A stretch of 41,156 nt of DNA from Sporolactobacillus inulinus (GTDB lineage Bacteria; Bacillota; Bacilli; Bacillales; Sporolactobacillaceae): the NCBI RefSeq assembly GCF_006539285.1, contig NZ_BJMS01000034.1, positions 1 through 41,156 on the forward strand, written 5' to 3'. The position numbers were made by a program, and so were the translations under genes. Positions 1-7,327 of this stretch are shown piece after piece. The notes below the pieces were generated by a model. That model saw only the letters and a program-made list of their open reading frames with translations, made no database searches and was not told the origin of the DNA. Positions within the stretch are counted from its first letter, which is position 1, and each line of letters opens with the position of its first letter.

Positions 1-148
1 TAAATACAATAATACACTACAAAACATTTGTCCAACAAGCATCTTACTTGCGGGCGAATGCTGCGCACCAACCATTAACCAAGAGCATAGAATAAGAGTG
101 AGAAAAACCCAAAGCTCTAAAAAACCCCATAAGAAGGAGGGGAGCCTC

Positions 149-508
149 TTGGTACAGCCAAGTCATAACCCGAGAGACAGCCACTTTGATCCGTTTACTT
201 ACATGATGTTCGGCTCGCAAGTCCCGCCAATGCAGCAGCAACCGTACCAGCCGCCACAAGCATTCTATCAGAACGGCGGCTGGCAGGCAAGCAGTGGGCA
301 ACCGCAGATGCCGCCACCCGGTGCACCCATGCAACAACAGGCACCACATCCACCGGCAGGTTTTTTAAAGCCGTTTCTCGGACAGGATGGACATATTGAC
401 GTTGGGAAAATGATGAACGGTGCATCGCAGCTCGTCAATGTAATTAACCAGACTGCTCCAGCGATAAAGCAGCTGTCTCCTCTGCTTAACTTCTTTAAAA
501 AATCATAA
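149..508 (+). CDS. YppG-like spore/coat-type protein
   Basis: A 119-residue protein. The first half is rich in Pro, Gln and Gly, with runs such as QVPPMQQQPYQPPQ. The C-terminal third is a conserved-looking tail (FLKPFLGQDGHIDVGKMM... followed by a short amphipathic stretch ending LLNFFKKS). That architecture matches the YppG family of Bacillus, whose members are small proteins linked with sporulation; the molecular role is not established. I place the start at the TTG at 149, because AAGGAGGGG lies six bases upstream. The open frame extends upstream to a GTG at 98, but that codon has no good ribosome-binding site. The gene stands alone and is followed by a strong inverted repeat. The family call rests on memory of the tail motif and composition. 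Confidence 0.7.
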   Translation: MVQPSHNPRDSHFDPFTYMMFGSQVPPMQQQPYQPPQAFYQNGGWQASSGQPQMPPPGAPMQQQAPHPPAGFLKPFLGQDGHIDVGKMMNGASQLVNVINQTAPAIKQLSPLLNFFKKS

Positions 509-520
509 GCTGACCGCATA

Positions 521-555
521 AATAAGGAAAGGACCGACAGGGTTCTTTCCTTATT
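521..555. terminator. Inverted-repeat terminator, probably bidirectional
   Basis: Fifteen-base arms (521-535 and 541-555, one G-U pair) with a five-base loop lie between the convergent YppG-like and Rossmann-fold genes. Both sides end in A/T-rich tails (AATAAGG...CCTTATT), so the stem could serve both genes. Confidence 0.75.
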
Positions 556-597
556 ACTGTATTTGGATCAGATAGGTTTCAAACGCAAAAAAAGAGA

Positions 598-1245
598 TTA
601 TAGGAGTTTGTGGTAAGGAGGCGGAAGCAAGTGGCGCATTCCGCTGTTTATTGGGGCCTCTGCTCCCGCCTTGCTGCTGTAGGCAACGATATCAAGTCCA
701 GCATGTTTGGCTTCAAGCATACCTAAAAATAAACCTGCAGCAGATTCACCGCCTTTTGTCGCCATTAATTCATTTAAATCGGTACGAAAGATGAGTGCAT
801 CTTTTTGCCCGATCTCTTTAAGGACTTGAATGAAAAACGCTTCTGTATCATTGGCTACCCGGCTGCCCGCCACAGCCTTCACTTTACTGTAATCATTCCG
901 CTCTTGTACGGACTCAAGAGAAGATACGAAAATAAGCCGCTTAATCGGTCGAACCGTTTTAAGGAGCAGCGTAAGCTTTTCTTGTAGCGCGCGATTATAC
1001 TCCGGATTAATCCGAAACGTGTCGGCAACGATAAGCGGTTTTCCTTCACATCGATCAAATCCTTTAGGGACATGGTGAAAAAGGGCATTGCGACCTAAAT
1101 AAAGTTGGTTATCTTCTTCTTTTTCCTTTTCCTTTTTCGAAACCGCAGAGCTAATCGAGAGGACTTGATTGCCTGAATTCAGCATTGCTTCAGAGAGCGA
1201 AAAACCGGCAGCTGATAATCCGCCGAAAACCACAGTCTCCTGCAT
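598..1245 (-). CDS. Rossmann-fold, SDR-like protein of unknown function
   Basis: A 215-residue protein starting at the second ATG of a pair, eight bases after GGAG (AAGGAAGGAG lies upstream). The N-terminus has a glycine-rich nucleotide-binding pattern (VVFGGLSAAGFSLSEAM). An SS-containing strand (LIFVSSLES) follows in the middle, then Y-S-K-V-K, the spacing of the SDR Tyr-x3-Lys pair. This suggests an atypical extended SDR/NmrA-type NAD(P)-binding protein, possibly an oxidoreductase or a regulatory sensor. I do not recognise a named family. A charged KKEKEKEED insertion follows the first beta-alpha unit. It stands alone between two terminators and has no neighbour that points to a substrate. 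Confidence 0.6.
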   Translation of the reverse strand: MQETVVFGGLSAAGFSLSEAMLNSGNQVLSISSAVSKKEKEKEEDNQLYLGRNALFHHVPKGFDRCEGKPLIVADTFRINPEYNRALQEKLTLLLKTVRPIKRLIFVSSLESVQERNDYSKVKAVAGSRVANDTEAFFIQVLKEIGQKDALIFRTDLNELMATKGGESAAGLFLGMLEAKHAGLDIVAYSSKAGAEAPINSGMRHLLPPPYHKLL

Positions 1246-1385
1246 CCCCATCGCTCCTTCCTTCGATTCTACAGACCGCGCATTCAATTCACTTATTCAT
1301 TAGACGTTATGCTTGATCGACCAAGATGATTCTTTTGATGCAAAGACAAAAGCCAATCTAAGTAATCGCTACGCAAGTGTAAGAA

Positions 1386-1420
1386 AATCCGGAGCAGAGG
1401 ACAGTGCCCCGCTCCGGATT
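1386..1420 (-). terminator. Rho-independent terminator of the YitW-like gene
   Basis: Perfect 10-base arms (AATCCGGAGC at 1386-1395, GCTCCGGATT at 1411-1420). On the minus strand the stem is followed by TTTTCTT. It lies 13 bases after the stop of the upstream minus-strand gene. Confidence 0.85.
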
Positions 1421-1432
1421 ACATGATCACCT

Positions 1433-1759
1433 TTATTCAGAAAGCCCAAGTGCAATGCGCGCATAACGCGACATGCGTTCCTTCGTCCAAGGTGGATCCC
1501 AGACAAAATTAACTTCGACTTGATTGACTTCATCAATCTCACTAAGTGTACGTTTTACGTCATAGGATAGGGTCGCAGACAATGGACAACCCATGAACGT
1601 TAATGTCATCTCAATGATAACGTTATTCTCTTCATCTATATCGACACCATAGACGAGACCTAAATTAACGATATCGACACCTAATTCTGGATCGATAACA
1701 TTTTCCAGTGCCTCAAGGATGCGATCTTTCAGTTCTTCATTGGTACTGTTTTCAGCCAC
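1433..1759 (-). CDS. YitW-like DUF59/MIP18 Fe-S assembly factor
   Basis: A 108-residue protein of the DUF59 (MIP18/SufT/PaaD) family. Its hallmarks are ENVIDPELGVDIVNLGLVYGV near residues 19-39 and MTLTFMGCPL at 51-60, with the conserved Cys at residue 58. B. subtilis YitW has about the same length and motifs. Relatives act in maturation of iron-sulfur proteins, probably as late-acting carriers or adaptors in the cytosol. I place the start at GTG 1759, six bases after AAGGAGGGGG; the frame stays open 11 codons further upstream without a ribosome-binding site. It is divergent from the Nfu_N gene, another Fe-S-related family, which supports the assignment. Confidence 0.85.
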   Translation of the reverse strand: MAENSTNEELKDRILEALENVIDPELGVDIVNLGLVYGVDIDEENNVIIEMTLTFMGCPLSATLSYDVKRTLSEIDEVNQVEVNFVWDPPWTKERMSRYARIALGLSE

Positions 1760-1920
1760 CGTGATCCCCCTCCTTCCCTTTTCGGAATACATTTAGTATA
1801 ACCGAATCGAGCACCTATTTCACCTCCAACGTTATAAATCAAGAGTCTTGAATAAACCAATACAATGAAATATGCTATATAATAGAGAAAATATTGTGCT
1901 ATAGAGAAAGGAATTCGATT

Positions 1921-2184
1921 ATGCATTTTACTGCTTCCTCAACGCCAAATCCAAACGCTATGAAATTCACCGCTGATCAGCCGCTATTTACCGATCGTAT
2001 TGAAATTATAAAAAGTGACACACCCGCCTCTCCGATTTTAAATGGATTAATTCATATAGAGGGAATTGTCAGCTTGTTCGGCTATCATAACTTTTTAACG
2101 GTTTGTAAGACTCCGGACGCTGCATGGGACGGGCTATTGCCGAAAATCGAGAATCTATTGGCAGAAATCAGCAACCCGTTTTGA
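1921..2184 (+). CDS. Nfu/NifU N-terminal domain protein
   Basis: An 87-residue protein that is only an Nfu_N domain. The signature STPNPNAMKF lies at residues 5-15, followed by the two-strand, two-helix pattern ending with a typical SLFGYHNFLTV segment. Full Nfu scaffolds carry a second domain with a CxxC cluster site; this protein lacks it, as do short stand-alone Nfu_N proteins in Bacillus and Staphylococcus. The role is inferred to be in Fe-S cluster trafficking. The ATG at 1921 follows AGAAAGGA by about nine bases. It is divergent from the YitW-like gene across roughly 160 bases, and it ends at a strong shared terminator. Confidence 0.8.
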   Translation: MHFTASSTPNPNAMKFTADQPLFTDRIEIIKSDTPASPILNGLIHIEGIVSLFGYHNFLTVCKTPDAAWDGLLPKIENLLAEISNPF

Positions 2185-2237
2185 GATAACGAATATAAAT
2201 GCCAGCCAGTATAAAGTTTTTCCTTCACCATGAAAAC

Positions 2238-2272
2238 AACAAGCCTGCGCCGTGTCTCGGCGCAGGCTTGTT
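2238..2272. terminator. Bidirectional terminator between Nfu_N and nagE
   Basis: Perfect 14-base arms (2238-2251 and 2259-2272, core CAAGCCTGCGCC) with a seven-base loop. It sits between convergent gene ends (2184 and 2288), so it probably stops transcription from both sides. Confidence 0.85.
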
Positions 2273-2287
2273 CCATTTATCGTTTGA

Positions 2288-4186
2288 TTAAGCAAACGTA
2301 ATGATATCGGACTCATTCTTAGCCACTTTACCACTTTTCTTTAAGACAACATGTTTCGCTGCATCAAGATTGGTAAAGATAATGGGTGTAACAAGGGAAG
2401 GAACTTTATTCTTAATGAGCGGAATATCAAAGGACATCAGTTTCTGACCTTTCACAACCGCATCTCCTTCGTTTACGTAATTGATAAATCCTTCTCCGCT
2501 CAATTTAACGGTATCCAAACCGACATGGATCAAAATTTCCAGACCATCGCTTCCGGTCAATCCAATGGCATGTTTGGTTGGGAATACGCCGCTTACTTTT
2601 CCGTCAACAGGCGATACAACTAGACCTTCATCCGGATCAATAGCAAAACCGTCACCCATCATCTTTTCAGAGAAAACCTTATCCGGAACATCGGTAATCG
2701 GAAGCAGCGTCCCTTGAATCGGTGCACAAACGGATTCGGCACCAACGGTCACCGTAGCCAATTCCACGGTTGATTCATCAGGGGCTTCATGTACATCATT
2801 TGGAAGCTCCGGAGCACCATGAGCAAGCTGTTGCCGCATTGAATCCGCAACAAATTCCACATCGGTACCAATAATAATCTGTAAATTCGTCTTGTTAAGC
2901 TTGATTACGCCATGTGCGCCATGCCGCTTGATTGCTGGGGCATCCGCAACACTCGAATCAACAACATTAAGCCGCAGCCGTGTTGTGCAGTGATCAATCG
3001 TTGTGATGTTTTGTTTTCCACCAATGTCATGAATCAATCGAGCGGCCATCACTTCGTACTTATCACCCGCATCAACCGCACTCATCGATTCTCCGCCATC
3101 TTCTATCAAATCATCATCTTCACGTCCAGGTGTCTTCAGATTGAACCATTTGATTGCGAAGTAAAAGACGACAAAATAGAGCGCAGCGAAGATCAAGCCG
3201 ATAAAAAACAGCAGCAGCGGCTTCTGTGCAATCCGATAGTTGAGGATATAATCAATCGCACCTGCAGAGAATCCGAATCCATCATGAATCCCCAAAGAGT
3301 ACGTGACCGCCATCGAAATCGCCGTTAACACTGCATGAAGGACATAAAGAACAGGCGCAAGGAACATGAACGAAAATTCAATCGGCTCAGTAACCCCGGT
3401 GACAAAGGAAGTCAGCGCAATCCCGGCCAGCATTCCGCTAACTGCCTTACGTTTCTCTTTTTTTGCCGCCGCAATCATGGCAAAGCACGCGGCCGGCAAT
3501 CCGAACATCATGATCGGAAAATACCCGGAGAGCAGCAGCCCTGCTGACGGATCCCCATTGAGAAAACGGGTAATCTCTCCATGAAGTCCTTTATAAGTAC
3601 CAAATTCAAACCAAACCAATGTATTGATTACATGATGCAGACCAAGCGGGAGCAGAAGCCGGTTCAGCAGACCATAGATTGCTGCACCGAAAACGCCGGC
3701 ATCATAGATCCACGTTGCCAGATGAGACATACCCAGTTGCACGAATGGCCAGACATAGCCAAAAGCAAATCCAAGTACAAGCATGGCGCCGGACGTTACT
3801 ATTGGAACAAAACGCCGTCCGCCGAAGAATGCAAGCCAGTCCGGTAATTTTATCGTATGATAGCGGTTATAGAGCATCCCGGCTACAATGCCTCCGAGTA
3901 CGCCAAGATTAATCGTTTTATTCAATGAAGTCGCACAGGCACTCAGTACAAAAAAACCCATCGCCCCGGCAAGTGCGGCCGCGCCATTATTATCCTTGGC
4001 AAAACCTACTGCTATGCCAATCGCAAAAATTAGTGCGAGGTTGGTAAAAATTGCATTACCGGCAGCTGCAATAAACGGTATATTCAGCAGATCCGGCTGC
4101 CCCAAACGCAAGAGCAGTGCCGCTGCAGGCAGTGCCGCGATAGGAAGCATCAGTGACTTTCCTATTCTTTGCAGAAACCCTAACAT
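2288..4186 (-). CDS. nagE: PTS N-acetylglucosamine permease EIICBA
   Basis: A 632-residue enzyme II with three fused domains in the order C-B-A. The EIIC part (about 1-370) starts MLGFLQRIGKSLMLPIAALP, and contains LLRLGQPDLLN, GLHHVINTLVWFEFG, a RFLNGDPSAG loop and SGYFPIMMFGLP. These match the GlcNAc-type (NagE) rather than the glucose-type branch. EIIB (about 385-465) has the phosphocysteine C400 in IDHCTTRLRL. EIIA (about 500-632) has the phospho-histidine H554 in ILIHVGLDTVKL. It imports and phosphorylates GlcNAc at the membrane using HPr~P. B. subtilis NagP lacks EIIA; here all domains are present. The ATG at 4186 follows GGGGGAG by six bases. A TCTAGA-centred palindrome upstream fits control by a NagR-type GntR repressor. 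Confidence 0.9.
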   Translation of the reverse strand: MLGFLQRIGKSLMLPIAALPAAALLLRLGQPDLLNIPFIAAAGNAIFTNLALIFAIGIAVGFAKDNNGAAALAGAMGFFVLSACATSLNKTINLGVLGGIVAGMLYNRYHTIKLPDWLAFFGGRRFVPIVTSGAMLVLGFAFGYVWPFVQLGMSHLATWIYDAGVFGAAIYGLLNRLLLPLGLHHVINTLVWFEFGTYKGLHGEITRFLNGDPSAGLLLSGYFPIMMFGLPAACFAMIAAAKKEKRKAVSGMLAGIALTSFVTGVTEPIEFSFMFLAPVLYVLHAVLTAISMAVTYSLGIHDGFGFSAGAIDYILNYRIAQKPLLLFFIGLIFAALYFVVFYFAIKWFNLKTPGREDDDLIEDGGESMSAVDAGDKYEVMAARLIHDIGGKQNITTIDHCTTRLRLNVVDSSVADAPAIKRHGAHGVIKLNKTNLQIIIGTDVEFVADSMRQQLAHGAPELPNDVHEAPDESTVELATVTVGAESVCAPIQGTLLPITDVPDKVFSEKMMGDGFAIDPDEGLVVSPVDGKVSGVFPTKHAIGLTGSDGLEILIHVGLDTVKLSGEGFINYVNEGDAVVKGQKLMSFDIPLIKNKVPSLVTPIIFTNLDAAKHVVLKKSGKVAKNESDIITFA

Positions 4187-4312
4187 GACTTTCTCCCCCA
4201 TCATAAAAAGATTTATGAAATAAATGAAGACACTGAACAGGAACGGCAACGATCCTCCCTCGAAAATAATTTCCAACTACTATTCTGTCATTCTTACACA
4301 AATAGAGTATGA

Positions 4313-4322
4313 TGTCTAGACA
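4313..4322. promoter_or_regulatory. Candidate NagR/GntR-type operator upstream of nagE
   Basis: TGTCTAGACA is a perfect 10-base palindrome about 127 bases before the nagE start. It lies between a possible -35 (ATGGTG) and -10 (CATACT) read on the minus strand, with a 16-base spacer. B. subtilis NagR (YvoA) recognises TCTAGA-centred dre palindromes in front of its GlcNAc genes, so this is a plausible repressor site. The promoter boxes themselves are weak, and no regulator gene is in the window. Confidence 0.45.
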
Positions 4323-4460
4323 GCAGACACCATATGTCGTTAATAATAACATACTATGTAATATTTAATAACACCAAATTCTGCTATCCCATCTTTAACG
4401 CATCAAATGCGCCATTTTGCTTTGCATACGCGTGCATGCTCCACCTGACCAGCAAACGAT

Positions 4461-4566
4461 AACCACAAAAAGAGTGGATCGGTTTTTTTGGAGCGATCGC
4501 ATCACATTGCTTGAATTACTTTTGAGCAGTGCGATCTATAATCCGCACCTGGTTGCTCCATTTTTT
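4461..4566. other. Structured intergenic region, function unknown
   Basis: The 290-base gap between nagE's promoter and asnB has no credible ORF but several inverted repeats. On the + strand TGGAGC (4489-4494) pairs with GCTCCA (4555-4560), which is followed by six T. Inside it GATCGC (4495-4500) pairs with GCGATC (4531-4536), and ATTGC (4506-4510) with GCAGT (4526-4530). A smaller CCAC/GTGG hairpin (4463-4477) precedes a run of seven T. Two terminator-like units in a row on a strand with no upstream gene could mark a short RNA or relics of one. It does not match a T-box or any RNA family I recognise. Confidence 0.35.
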
Positions 4567-4584
4567 CAATTCGTATGTAGATAA

Positions 4585-4612
4585 AATCCCTCAAGCGTTG
4601 GCCTGAGGGATT
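4585..4612 (-). terminator. Terminator of the asparagine synthetase gene
   Basis: Nine-base arms AATCCCTCA (4585-4593) and TGAGGGATT (4604-4612), extended by an inner GC pair. On the minus strand a T-rich tail (TTTTAT) follows. It lies directly after the asnB stop. Confidence 0.75.
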
Positions 4613-4619
4613 CTATTTT

Positions 4620-6470
4620 TTAGCGATCAAGGATATTGACATTATAGGTTTTCAACCATTCATTCATCTGCGCCATATGGGCAATCAACTGTGGACCGGA
4701 CATCAGCTGCCCAAACCAAGGCGCCTTAAATGAATCGCCTTTCGAATCAATCAAGTCCTGAAGCTTCTGCTTGTCAACAAGTTCAAGCAAAGGCGAACTT
4801 GGTGTATCAATGACTTTTTGCAGCCATTCGGAAACGGCTTGCGTATACTTTGGATGATACGTTTTTGGATAAGGGCTTTTCTTACGATACAGTACATCAT
4901 CAGGAAGATACCCCTTAAGTGCGGCACGCAGAATCCCTTTTTCATGACCGCCGAGCATTTTCATATCCCACGGCACGTTCCACAGATACTGCACGATTCG
5001 ATGGTCGGCGAACGGCACGCGCACTTCTAAGCTCGCCCCCATACTCATGCGGTCTTTACGATCAAGAAGCGCCGTCATAAACCAATTCATATTGAGATAG
5101 AACAATTCGCGACGCTTGGCGTCAATTGCCGATTCACCCTCGAGCCGAGGTGTTTCGGCAATGGTTTCATTAAAGCGCTCCAGCTCGTATTCTTTTAAGT
5201 TGAGCCTGCTCCCCCATTTGCTGTTGAGCAAGTCTTGGCGGGCATCAATCGAACGCATCCACGGAAAGCCTTCCTTAGCAGACGTTTCCGGGCTGTGGAA
5301 CCACGGATAGCCGCCAAAGATTTCATCGGCACACTCACCGGAAAGGGCAACCGTGAAATCTTTTCGGATTTGTTCACACAACCAAAGCAAAGAGGAATCC
5401 ACATCCGCATAACCGGGCATATCGCGTACTTGAATCGCCCGTTTCAAATAAGAGACAAGATGCTCATTGTCGATGATCAGATTATGATGCACCGTCCCCA
5501 AATACTTGGAAACCTCGTCAATAAACGGTGCATCGCTGTTCGGCTGAAATTTACTTGTATGGAAATATTGGTCATTGCCTACATAATCAATCGAGAACGT
5601 ATGAAGTGCCGGGCGTTTCTGTTCTTTAAAATATTCTGCAGCAATTGCTGAGATTCCGCTTGAATCAAGACCTCCGGATAGAAATGTTGCCACCGGTACA
5701 TCTGCATAAAGCTGCCTTCTCACTGCATCAGTGACCAAATAGCGGATATGGGCGATCGTCTCTTCAAGACTGTCCGTATGCTCATGACTTACCACATTCC
5801 AGTACCGCCATATTTTCATTCCATTTCTCGTGTACGTAAACGCATGGGCCGGACGTAAATCATGAATGCCTACATAGACGCCATGACCGGGCGTCCGTGA
5901 CGGTCCAAGACCGAAAACCTCGCATAACCCTTCACGATCAATTTCCGCCTTCATATCCGGATGAGCTAAAATCGCTTTTATTTCCGACCCATAAATCAGC
6001 CTGCCGCCGGACTCAGCGTAAAAGAACGGTTTTACGCCCATGCGATCACGTGCGCCGAACAGCAAGTCACGTGCTGTATCCCAAATTGCGAAGGCAAAAA
6101 TGCCATTGAAATGATCCACACACTGCTCGCGCCATTCAATATAAGCGGTTAGCAGTACCTCCGTATCGGAATGCCCTTTAAAGGTGTATCCTTTTTCAAG
6201 CAGATCCGATCGAATCTCCTCCGTATTGTAGAGCTCGCCATTGTAAACCAAAACATAGTCCTGTCCGTTAACCGTCTTTTTCATTGGCTGACATCCGCCC
6301 TTAGGATCAACAACAACCAGACGCGCGTGGCCGAGCGCCGCATGCGGCGCAAGCCATGTATTTAAATCATCCGGACCGCGATGATCCAAGGTATGAGCCA
6401 TATGGGCAATCGTATCTTGCTGGCTGCTTAAATCCCGATGCCAATCAATCCAGCCTGTAATTCCGCACAT
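4620..6470 (-). CDS. asnB: Asparagine synthase, glutamine-hydrolysing
   Basis: A 616-residue class II glutamine amidotransferase. The N-terminus MCGITGW provides the nucleophilic Cys2. RGPDD and NGELYN follow in the glutaminase domain. The synthetase domain has the ATP-pyrophosphatase loop FLSGGLDSSG around residues 262-271, and later GECADEIFGGYPWF and DRMSMGASLEVRVPF, all typical of AsnB. It converts aspartate, ATP and glutamine to asparagine in the cytosol. Bacillus genomes carry several paralogues (AsnB, AsnH, AsnO); the length is close to AsnO, but the N-terminal GWIDW type prevents me from choosing one with certainty. The ATG at 6470 follows AAAGGATG. It is transcribed alone, divergent from the lysozyme-like gene. 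Confidence 0.9.
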   Translation of the reverse strand: MCGITGWIDWHRDLSSQQDTIAHMAHTLDHRGPDDLNTWLAPHAALGHARLVVVDPKGGCQPMKKTVNGQDYVLVYNGELYNTEEIRSDLLEKGYTFKGHSDTEVLLTAYIEWREQCVDHFNGIFAFAIWDTARDLLFGARDRMGVKPFFYAESGGRLIYGSEIKAILAHPDMKAEIDREGLCEVFGLGPSRTPGHGVYVGIHDLRPAHAFTYTRNGMKIWRYWNVVSHEHTDSLEETIAHIRYLVTDAVRRQLYADVPVATFLSGGLDSSGISAIAAEYFKEQKRPALHTFSIDYVGNDQYFHTSKFQPNSDAPFIDEVSKYLGTVHHNLIIDNEHLVSYLKRAIQVRDMPGYADVDSSLLWLCEQIRKDFTVALSGECADEIFGGYPWFHSPETSAKEGFPWMRSIDARQDLLNSKWGSRLNLKEYELERFNETIAETPRLEGESAIDAKRRELFYLNMNWFMTALLDRKDRMSMGASLEVRVPFADHRIVQYLWNVPWDMKMLGGHEKGILRAALKGYLPDDVLYRKKSPYPKTYHPKYTQAVSEWLQKVIDTPSSPLLELVDKQKLQDLIDSKGDSFKAPWFGQLMSGPQLIAHMAQMNEWLKTYNVNILDR

Positions 6471-6672
6471 TCATCATGTCATCCTTTCCTGCCGTGGTTA
6501 GGCATTGACCTCTTTTTCATCTTATGCAGCAACGAAAAGCATGTGAGTCATTCGCCTAAGATGTACGCGTTCAATGAATCATCAATTAAGTTTCTTTCAC
6601 TTAGACGGTCGAAAAGCGGCGTATTTCATTGAACTTTATAGTAAGTAAAGAGAAGAAAAGGCAGAGAAGTTC

Positions 6673-7272
6673 ATGATACGTCAAACGCTAAAAATAATTC
6701 TATCCTCATCTCTGCTCATTGCGATTTCCTTTGTTCTGCTGTACATTGTTTCAAGTTTGTACAGTCCGCAAGCGGATCATGTTCCGCTGTTAAATGACAA
6801 ACGTGTGATTAGTGATGACGTCAAAGCTTATCGGCCGACGATTACCCAAGTTGCAAAAGAATATGGGATCGGCGATTATACCGATCTGATTATGGCGATT
6901 GTGATGCAGGAATCTAAAGGGAAAGCCGTCGATGTGATGCAGGCATCGGAAAGCTTGGGGAAACCGCGCAATTCAATTGCTACTCCTGAGAAGAGTATTC
7001 GCGCAGGCATCCAATATTTTAAAAGAGCACTGAACCGTTCCGATAATGACCCTTCGCTTGCGCTTCAGAGCTATAATTTTGGGCTTGGATTTGCTGATTA
7101 TGTCAAAGCGCATGGTGGAAAATTCAGCCCGCAGCTTGCCCATCACTATGCTGATCAGAAAGCGCGTGAACTCCAATGGAGCAGTTATGGCGACCCGGAC
7201 TATGTAGCGCATGTCATGCGTTATTATAACAACGAGAAGCAGAAACGTGCGCTCGCCAAAAATACGGAGTAA
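6673..7272 (+). CDS. Membrane-anchored lysozyme-like protein
   Basis: A 199-residue protein. An N-terminal hydrophobic segment (about 6-30) acts as an uncleaved anchor or signal. The outward-facing domain has IMAIVMQESKG with candidate catalytic Glu80, VMQASESLG, and SIRAGIQYFKRAL followed by QSYNFGLGFADYV. These match the bacteriophage-type lysozyme family seen in B. subtilis YocA and in the N-terminal domain of CwlT. It probably cleaves peptidoglycan glycan strands, helping wall remodelling or passage of other structures through the wall. There are no conjugation genes nearby, so a housekeeping role is more likely than transfer. The ATG at 6673 has a modest AGAGAAG site. A 16-base-arm terminator follows. 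Confidence 0.82.
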   Translation: MIRQTLKIILSSSLLIAISFVLLYIVSSLYSPQADHVPLLNDKRVISDDVKAYRPTITQVAKEYGIGDYTDLIMAIVMQESKGKAVDVMQASESLGKPRNSIATPEKSIRAGIQYFKRALNRSDNDPSLALQSYNFGLGFADYVKAHGGKFSPQLAHHYADQKARELQWSSYGDPDYVAHVMRYYNNEKQKRALAKNTE

Positions 7273-7273
7273 T

Positions 7274-7316
7274 AGCAAAAGCCATCGTATCTTTTCAGAG
7301 TACGATGGCTTTTGCT
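7274..7316. terminator. Strong bidirectional terminator
   Basis: Perfect 16-base arms (7274-7289 and 7301-7316, core GCCATCGTA) with an 11-base loop. A/T-rich ends lie on both sides. It lies between the convergent lysozyme-like and ABC-F genes. Confidence 0.9.
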
Positions 7317-7327
7317 GTCTCTTCGTG

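Noticed and set aside
98-148. Longer N-terminus of the YppG-like protein from GTG 98
   Set aside because: No ribosome-binding site, while the TTG at 149 has AAGGAGGGG six bases upstream.
4461-4566. T-box leader
   Set aside because: There is no T-box consensus (AGGGTGGNACCGCG type), and the region lies downstream of asnB, not in front of it.
6673-7272. Conjugative-element lysozyme (CwlT/ORF14 type)
   Set aside because: No relaxase, coupling protein or integrase nearby; the protein lacks the second NlpC/P60 domain.
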